In this document: one piece after another, positions 56,508 to 64,000 of the stretch | How the letters are laid out: the number at the start of each line of letters is the position of its first letter | Numbering within the stretch: the stretch's first letter is position 1 | Assembly (NCBI GenBank): GCA_015680685.1 | Contig: MNCI01010443.1 | Coordinates: forward strand, 1,832,235 to 1,896,234 | Reading direction: 5' to 3' | DNA: 64,000 nt | DNA from: Gnetum montanum | Lineage: Eukaryota > Streptophyta > Gnetopsida > Gnetales > Gnetaceae | Translations under genes and position numbers: made by a program | Notes under the pieces: model-generated | Seen by the model: the letters and a program-made list of their open reading frames with translations, nothing else | Databases searched by the model: none | What the model was told of the DNA's origin: nothing

Positions 56508-57280
56508 GGAGACCATCACCAAACTAGCCTTAACCTTTGTATGCCCCAACACTAAGTGCTTATTATGTTTAACACCTTGTTTCCCCAACTAGATCAACAT
56601 CCTCTACATCATCTCATTGTTATCATTCTCTCGAGTACTATCAACCCATGTCCTCTCCCATGGGATGAACACCTCATGTTCCTTACACTCCTCCTTGCTC
56701 TCAATATTCTTATCCTTCACCTCCTTCTACATCACCACTAGTAGTATTGAAAGGTTTTGCACCATAGCACCAACCAACAAACATTACTTGTGCTACTACT
56801 ATCAATAGCAATGGGAATCCTCCACAATGTAGGAAGCATCCTTTCTTTAGGCATGATCGTAAGAAGAGACAACATAGTTTTGAAACCATTGCATCCTCCA
56901 ACTCAACACAAGTCCAGCACTGTGATGCACCTTCCTCTTTGAACTCAACACCTCCTATTACCTTTTTCGAGCCACCAATTAACACTTCAACAACCATGTG
57001 GCCTAATAAATTTTATGAAAATGTAAAGACGCATATCAATCCTTGCACACCATCTTATGGTCATGGGTGCCATAGTGGGTTAGCTCCTTATCACATGACC
57101 ACATCTTATAATCTATCCCACTATGCCTACTTTAATCAAGTGTGTGAATCCTAATCTGGGTACATTCCTACCACCACATCAAAAGACACCCAGTGGTTTA
57201 GATATGAATGGACCCCAATATTTCCAACATGCATGGATCCAAGCTTTCCATATAATAATTCTTGCCATGATCCAAGGATT
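56508..57280 (+). other. Element D segment between two polypurine-like motifs
   Basis: No clear gene. Broken frames contain Pro-, His- and Tyr-rich text (for example FFEPPINTSTTMWPNKF near 56960 and SYNLSHYAYFNQVCES near 57110) that recalls the tail of gag in A and B, but I cannot align it surely. It is bounded by AGTCATGGGGGAGACC at the E insertion and by AGTCATGGGGGATACC at 57281. Confidence 0.4.
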
Positions 57281-58728
57281 AGTCATGGGGGATACCCCCC
57301 ATTCTTAAGCAGAATTAGTAAATGTTTTTCCTTTTCTTTGATTTTACAATTTTTTTTCCAATTTCTATTTTTCTTTTTCTAATTTTTCATCTTTTAGTTT
57401 GTCATTTTATCTTTTTGAGAGAAATCTCATTTGTGAATAAAATATTCATGTGACTTTTTAGTTGAGGTGTTTTTCTATGCTATCAAGTCACAGGTGACTG
57501 ATTATTTGGATAGTGAGCCCATAACATCCACCCACCCATGCTATTAATAAGAGGTTCTACTCTATGTATGATGATATTCTTGTCATCATTAAAACTTAAG
57601 GTAACTTTCTACTCATTATGCCCAGAGCAAAAAATGATGGATTAAGAGGGAATGGCTAGTATATGACATCAAGGGAACTTCTGGATTCTCTATGGTGACA
57701 TTTGTATGTGTTATCATGTAGCTTGCTTATACTAAGGTCCTTGTAGATCTAACAAAAAATAATGGGAGTAAGAGTAATAAAGGCACTCAACAAAGAAACT
57801 CAATGTTATTCTAGAGGGTCCCGTGGGAGAGACATGCACCCATGCCTGAAGGTTGGTGGCTTCTCCAAATCACTGTTGGAAATGACAAAGTGCCAAAGCA
57901 GCTAGACAAAAAGAAAAGAAAAAAGAAAGAAGATAGACACCAAATAAAAGATGAAGAAGAATGTGCTACAGAGAAACTCCAAATCACTCCTCCCTTGTAC
58001 AAAATGCCAAGTGATTATACACTATGTTTCCATGATGTTCTTATGGTTTTTTATCATTGGATGAAATGATGTGATGTCACTAGTTAGAGGTATGGACTTG
58101 GTCTAGATTTGGAGTGAAAGGCTAATGATACTTTAATCACACCCCATAATCAAGATTCATTGAGCCTAGAGTAAGCTACCTCATGTCCCAATCTCTACAA
58201 TCCCTTCTACGATTTGTCTCACCCCACTGTCCAAGTATTTTAACTTATGTCTTGTATGGCATAGAATTCATACCTCATCATAGTGGTATTTAACATGTGT
58301 GTGTTTTGTTGCACCAGTGAGGATTGCATTTAACCCTCCTAGTGCCTATGGACATTTTAAGGTGTGGTTATGCAAGGCCATGATAGGTAGGAACCTACTT
58401 TGGGGAGGATCCACTTGTGTAACTTTTGTAATTTGCACTTATTACACACCATGACATCATCTTATATCCTCCAAGTACTGCATTGCTAAATTTATCCTTT
58501 CCTTTATCATCATTTCAATCCAAACATTCCTATGCAACACTACATGTCCTTTTTCTGGACCCTATTCAAGAACTTCATTGTATAATTCCACTTCATTACA
58601 CTTTTGGTGCCTTAATGTCTACTCAAAATTACCCTAGATCCTTCAAATTTACCTTAAATATTTCCTTTTTTGCCATGGAAATTCAAAAATTTATCAATTT
58701 TTCCAAGTATCCTATTTTGGAAGGGACA
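57281..58728 (+). other. Post-integrase type non-coding region of element D
   Basis: Shares blocks with A and B (57825-57860 and 58370-58425 match them in reverse orientation, as those elements are on minus). T-rich near 57330-57420. Short frames such as 57842-58069 and 58483-58779 have no conserved partner in A or B and are not called. Confidence 0.5.
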
Positions 58729-58807
58729 CGATATTGGGTACCCAATATCGAGTTTGACATGATATTGGGTCCATGCTAGTGCATACGCGATATTGCATCT
58801 ATAAAAT
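58729..58807 (+). promoter_or_regulatory. Candidate internal promoter of element D
   Basis: A perfect 22-bp palindrome (half-site CGATATTGGGT, 58729-58750), two more GATATTG motifs at 58761 and 58789, and TATAAAAT at 58800-58807 followed by TATATATA. The LTR U3 of D has the same combination of GATATTG or GATATCG repeats and a TATA box. It lies 0.5 kb before the second ORF. Confidence 0.45.
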
Positions 58808-59330
58808 CTATATATATGGACTCCCCCGTGTGCGTCAACGTCATTTTCAACTATTCTTGTGAGGGGAGTTGCTGCAATTTTCTTCCACCAATTTTCATGC
58901 TTTGCTCACCTATAATTTAAACATTAATATCTTACTCGTTAATGCTTCAATTCTCCTTTTGATTGAACCTGCTTAAACCCGGAGTGTTTAACTCAGTCAT
59001 GGGAAAGGGGTATAGTAGAATTGCTGCACACCTTTTTCAAAATTCACCATCACCCAAAGGATATCATAGGGGTAAATGATCTTAAGAAATGATAAGAACT
59101 TATGCCAAACCAATTTTATTCCTTCATCCAAACCATGAAAACTATTTATGAAGTCACCTAATCAAATTGGGCCTACCATTAAAACTTTTAGGGGGGTTTT
59201 CTTGAAAATTTCTAACTCTAGAATCATACTAAGCAAGAATTAAATTCAATAAAGGCAATGAGTAAGGTATAAGATAATTAAATTTTTTTAAATGAACTTA
59301 CTAATAGTTGATCCTCGTGTGATTACAGAT

Positions 59331-62173
59331 GGCCCCTAAATGAGGACAATAGGGAGGACCCTTTCAAGGTGCATCCAAATGCCCAAGGAGAGGTAGAGGC
59401 CAAGGACCTCCCATGGAACATGTAGAGCAGGAGGCACAATCAATTAGCATTCATCAAGAAACTCCTGTTACTACATAATCTAGGCATTCAAAAGGTGGAG
59501 AAGGTAGGGCACCTAAACAGGGACAACAAATCATGTTATCTTCGAAATGCATTTAGGTGATTCGGGAAAGGTCCACGTCAGCTGCAATGATCATGGAACT
59601 CAATTTTGAACCCTTTACTAAATTTTCCCCTACATTAGTTAGAGATCAACTTAAAGGACCTACATTATGGCCTATTCTCTCATAGAGTGGTGAATGGTGT
59701 TTGGGGGAGATGTACCAATTTTGGCATAATAAAGAAGAAGGCACCACCGCTGACATTGGTGGGATTTTAGTTGATTTTTCTACTAAGGCCATTTTGGAAG
59801 TTTTGAACCTTCTAAATATAGGGCCCAAGGTTGCTCATCTGTCCACTTGCTCCAATGCTGATGCACGAAAAATATGGTTAAAGAGGATGTATGGCAAGGA
59901 GGACAAAACATATGGGGAGCTTACCCTTGAAGAGAGAATCTATTTCAAAATTGGCACCTATCACATCTTCCCAACAAAAGGAATAAATAGGATTTCCACT
60001 TATGCGGCTAGAGGAAGCACAATCTTGATGGGCAAGGTTGATGTCAATCTACCTCATCTATATCTCACAGAAATATTGAGGCGGTTTGAAGAACGTAAGA
60101 TGAGGAAGTTTGCATTGCCTTTCCCTTGTCTAATTAAGAAGCTATGATGACATGCTATAATTTTGGGGTACACTAATGACATCCCCAGAAAAGCTCAAAA
60201 TGCCTCCTATGCTAAATTACTAAAGCCACTAGCACCAAGGAAAGATGCTGGTGAAACACTAGAGCTTGAGCAAGAGTAAGCGGTTGGGCCCACTACACCT
60301 GAAACAGAAAGGCCTAGCCAACTTCCAGACATGAGGCCTAGTCAACAATAGGAAGCAGGGCCTAGCACATAGCCCATGGGCTAGCAAGACCAATTTCCAC
60401 CACCACCACAAGATTATCAATCGTTGATGACCCATCTCAGGGCCATCGCAGGAACGGTTAGTTGGGGGAGTTGTGATGAGGCTAACCTCTTCAAAATAAT
60501 TAATGATATTATACAGCCCACGATCTCAATTAATCATGCACAGGGAAAGGTTTCAATACAAACAAGAGGAGGAGAATCACATTGGTCACAACAAATCTCT
60601 AGAAATGTTACATCTTTTCATGTGTAATTAAAAACTAGTGAAGACATCACAGTAGTGGTCATGCAACACCATGATGTAGCTGGAGTAGTAGAGATGGTCG
60701 CAGACCACATCAAAGAATCATTCAATGTCCCTGTTCTGCCACCGGTAGATCTCACAATAGCACATGATGCTCAAATCCTAGTCGGCCCTTCAATAACTCT
60801 TGCTAAACATGAGAATGTACTAGATTAATTACTACAAATAGGACAAGTAATAATGTCCTTGTTTGACATCCCTCAAGATGTCATAGCAACACAATTAGAC
60901 CTCATTTCTACAAAAGGAAAGCTACTCATGATTGAGGTTAGGGCCAAACATGTATAAGATGAGTTGAGAAGACTCCAAGAGAAGTTTGTCACCCTGCAAG
61001 CCGCATAGCAAGATCTGTCCTAACTTATCCTAGTTAACTAGCTAGAGTTATTTCAAATGGGGCAACTAAATAAACTCTTAGAAGAGAATAAAAGGATGGA
61101 AAGGGAGAAAGAAAAGGCTGATTGGGATCCTTTGAAGGCACAAGCCCAAATATATGCACATGCTAAAGCACTCAAGACCTTACAAGAAGAAAATAAACTC
61201 CTTGCCACTGAGAATCTCCGCTTGACCACAATTGAAAAATAAAAGAATTTTCTTGAGGAGAATTTCCAGAAAATGTGAAAACAAATTAATAAGGATCAAC
61301 CAAGACATGCATTGCTTATCCAAAAAAAACAAGATCCTCTCAATGGAGAAGGTACATGCCATCCATTAGAAGATAGCCATTAAAATAAGTGCATGGAAGA
61401 ATTAGGCTAAGCAACATGAGAAGATGAAAGAACATTTTTGGAACCAGGTGGGAATGTACAAGCAGATCATTGAAAAAGAATCCATATGGCTAAGACCCAT
61501 ATCAATGCTTTTAGTGCTCAAAACATTGACTAGCGGGCCATATTGGACACCTACGTCTTCATCCACCAAGTAGAACTAAAGAGCCGGGACCTACAAATCT
61601 AGGATCTCACTGAATACATGGAGTTGGCAAACCTGCGATATGCCAACTTAGCTATCTTAACAATAAGATGCACAAGGATAGAGTTGGAGAAGCAGGTAGC
61701 TACCACCTACGCCAAATATGAAGTAGAATTTTCTAAACACAAAAAGACACTACAAAAATTGGAGGTAGAAAATTCTAAGTTAGAGGTGGTGAAAGCCAAC
61801 TACCAAGGTCAGAAAGATGTTGCGAAAAATTTGGCTTGATGGCTCATGGATTATCAAGAATGTAGAGATAAAGCCAAAGCCTACAAAGAGGAATGATGAT
61901 TGTTTACAGCTTGGTACGTGAAAGCCAATCAAATGTTTCTACAACTACCATGTCCATGGGAGGTGCTGACCCCATCAAATATTGGAACATCAGCATGGAA
62001 AGCACATAATCCCTGAATCGAAGAAGAAAATCTTTAGGTTCTCCATCAGAGATATCCATTTCCAAAGCCTAGAGCACAAGACAAGGGGAAAAGGCCCATG
62101 GAGAAGCCACCACCACCAGGAACCACATGAGTGCCAACAATTTTGTCTTTTGTATTTGGTGTTGGTGTCCTAA
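59331..62173 (+). pseudogene. Second ORF of element D (Athila-type, coiled coil)
   Basis: A broken long ORF beginning around ATG 59331 (MAPK, then Gly/Arg/Pro-rich text with early stops). From 59701 to 61839 one frame (701, 60424, 61057 and 61618 agree in phase) persists with about twenty stops. The globular part (59701-60147) is open: GGILVDFSTKAILEVLNLLN, YGELTLEERIYFKIGTYHIF and VNLPHLYLTEILRRFEERKM. It resembles the putative plant transposon proteins found in Athila-type elements. A Pro/Gln-rich linker (60250-60420) and a coiled coil (LEENKRMEREKEKADWDPLK, LQEENKLLATENLRLT; 61057-61242; again 61618-61839) follow. The position fits the extra or envelope-like ORF of Athila elements, but I see no signal or membrane segment. 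Its function is unknown. Confidence 0.6.
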
Positions 62174-62306
62174 TTCTATTTTGTTTAATTCCACACTACG
62201 ACATGAAATAATTCATAGTTAGTCCATAATCCCATACCTATCCACTGTGTAATCAAATGAACTCATTCTCATTTTGATTGTTTGACTCGAGGACGATTTG
62301 TTATTC
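62174..62306 (+). other. Short non-coding stretch before the D polypurine tract
   Basis: AT-rich; nothing recognisable. Confidence 0.5.
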
Positions 62307-62319
62307 AGTCATGGGGGTA
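62307..62319 (+). other. Polypurine tract of element D
   Basis: AGTCATGGGGGTA directly before TGATGAATC of the 3' LTR. A has AGTCGTGGGGATA at the same place. Confidence 0.75.
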
Positions 62320-63183
62320 TGATGAATCATGGTTTGCCAAGCCTCGATATTGGATACTTGATGTCAGGTATGCGATATCGTAGCCTAGATAATGATATCG
62401 AATACATGATATCATGATTCTTGTGTCAGCCTATAAATATAGCACTCAGGTGCATAGGAAAGGGAGTCTTGGTAAGTTTTAGGGTTGATTCTTTTTGTCA
62501 ATTTTCAATATGTTTTCAATTCCTTTTCCAAGTGCATGCCCGCAGTGTGATGCTTGTAATTGTACAGAACCTTTGTTCAAGTGTGATGTACTTGGACATG
62601 CACACAATCAGTAATAAAGATTGAGATTACTCCATCATTGGAGCATTTACTTAGTTTCTAATTGTTTAATTGTTAATTATTATTTATTGTTTTCTTAGTT
62701 AATATTTCTTTATCGTCATTCACTATTCCTGTTGTTAATGTGGAATGAGTATGTCTTAATCACGAACATTTAAAGTGTAACTACTTGGTAACCCAGTAGC
62801 GTATCTAGTAGTGCTCAAGTAATGTGCGCTTGGTAACCCCAGAAGTAGTACACGAGGTCCAAGATGCATATGGATGATTAAGGACAGATGCTCATCACAC
62901 TTAGGCTAGTTGAAATTTTACCTCATATCGCTTATTAGCTTAATCAAGATTATTTCTCATTGTCTCTAGGAGTAGCCTAGTGTTAGAAATCACATCATAC
63001 ACCTCACTCTAGACTAAACCATATGTGAAAAAACAAATACTAGTCCAAGTGGGAAGATAGCAAATTGTGATCAACGTGTAACTATCTAGGTGCCACAACT
63101 AGTCTGTCTACGAAGTTCGACTAGATCATGCGTACACGCTCGTATTCGTAAGGTTGAGTGTAAGGGTACCTCATTGCTCATCA
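62320..63183 (+). repeat. 3' LTR of element D
   Basis: 864 bp, same length as the 5' LTR, TGATGAATC to GCTCATCA. TATA box at 62432-62439. The copies differ by scattered substitutions, mostly transitions, so D is clearly older than E. Confidence 0.9.
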
Positions 63184-63188
63184 ATAAT
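63184..63188. repeat. Target site duplication of element D, right copy (imperfect)
   Basis: ATAAT against ATATT at 36691-36695. Confidence 0.55.
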
Positions 63189-64000
63189 GCTATATGATTG
63201 GCCATCACAAAGAATTTTACAATTCATAAAACAATAATAACACTTAGTATTACAAAATTAATACTTGAAGGACAGTTTTAGAATATAAGCATAATAGGAT
63301 GTACAACCATTAGTTTAGAACTGATCTAAGGTTGTTTGTAACTACTTCTAAACAAGTCATAACAAAAGAACATGACTTATCATGCAAATCATTATGACCT
63401 TATCCATGGAACATACATAGCCAAGAATTAAGTTAAGAAGAGAAGTCGGTGAAGAGTAGAATAAGTTATCATGAACAACAAAAGGATAAAAGAAAGACAA
63501 TATGGGCAAGTAATGATGAATCATAAGAAAAGATACTGGATGAAGCATTGCATAGAAGACAATCAAAATCTTAACCACAAAAATTCAAAGAGACATGTCC
63601 AAAATAAGAAAAGCAATCAATACTAAGGAATGTAATTAAAGAAAGAAATTACAATTTTTCTTTAGAGAAAAAAAAAAGACTTGATATATGTAAATATTAT
63701 AAATATTTGGGAGTTGAATTTCTTAGTAATTATAATTAGAATACCTTTATTGCTTAAATGGTTTTTAAGTGGCATATGAGCTCTATTTTCTCTAACAAAT
63801 AATTATAGCTAGGGAAGAAATTTCGGTATGGGAGATCAAAAGGGAACTTTTTTGCAATATTGTCTAACCTATATTATTATATGGGTGTGTTGCATAGGGA
63901 CCTTCTCTTTCCACACAATTGTAAAAAATTAGACCATGTTCAAAAAGAGTTTCTTGTATTTGAATTTGAAGTGAAAATGTAGTCTTCTTATGATATCCTA
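63189..64000. other. AT-rich sequence without a recognised feature
   Basis: Sequence to the right of D, the old target region. Short frames (for example 63357-63578 on minus) show no domain or conservation. I see nothing I can support. Confidence 0.5.

Larger units (their letters stand above)
36696..63183 (+). mobile_element. Element D: non-autonomous Athila-like element, interrupted by E
   Basis: Both LTRs are 864 bp. Without element E and its duplicated target bases, D is 9244 bp. It has a tRNA-Asp-like primer site, a gag like those of A and B, no trace of protease, RT, RNase H or integrase, then the post-integrase region of this family and a large second ORF with a coiled coil. It is of the large non-autonomous kind and would use enzymes of related elements. 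Confidence 0.85.

Noticed and set aside
57842-58779. Short plus frames in the D post-integrase region as genes
   Set aside because: The region aligns with non-coding parts of A and B, and the frames are not kept there.

Overview
This window is a stack of plant LTR retrotransposons. I found no host gene, tRNA, rRNA or CRISPR array. The element types (Athila-like and Tat-like Ty3/gypsy with plant-style primer sites and a second RNase H), the GT-AG introns and the nested insertions point to a seed plant with a large, repeat-rich nuclear genome. The species cannot be told from the sequence.

Layout. (1) 1-6414: 3' part of a plus-strand Tat-like element (TE-1) with a broken gag-protease gene, no pol, and a 3' LTR at 5221-6414. 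(2) About 7000-23707: an old minus-strand Athila-like element (B), split in its reverse transcriptase by a second minus-strand Athila-like element (A, 10414-18958, target duplication CTACC). (3) 24139-36133: a minus-strand element (C) with about 2.7 kb LTRs and target duplication GTAAG, interrupted by a 713-base assembly gap. It splits a remnant of a coiled-coil protein gene. (4) 36696-63183: a plus-strand non-autonomous Athila-like element (D), with gag and a large second ORF but no pol. (5) 39264-56502: a 17.2 kb plus-strand Tat-like element (E) inserted in D, with a perfect ATGGG target duplication. (6) 63189-64000: AT-rich sequence without a recognisable feature.

Element E is the most interesting object. 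It has gag-protease (40847-44938), then a complete-looking gene on the opposite strand (49661 to 45384, eight exons, its own TATA box), then a 30-bp minisatellite, then pol (RT, RNase H, second RNase H, integrase; 50333-53878). All seven introns of the antisense gene have GT-AG ends and keep one reading phase over 3108 nt. The sense genes of E carry ten in-frame stops and no frameshift; most can be explained by C-to-T changes, as expected for a methylated, silenced copy. Short TACGC-based arrays, many containing the palindrome GCGTATACGC, occur in the LTRs and leader of E, in TE-1's LTR, and in the 5' part of the antisense gene.

How the parts work together: each autonomous element would supply Gag (particle), protease (maturation), RT and RNase H (cDNA synthesis) and integrase (insertion). 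TE-1, A and D lack all or part of pol and would need these enzymes in trans. All copies here look inactive.
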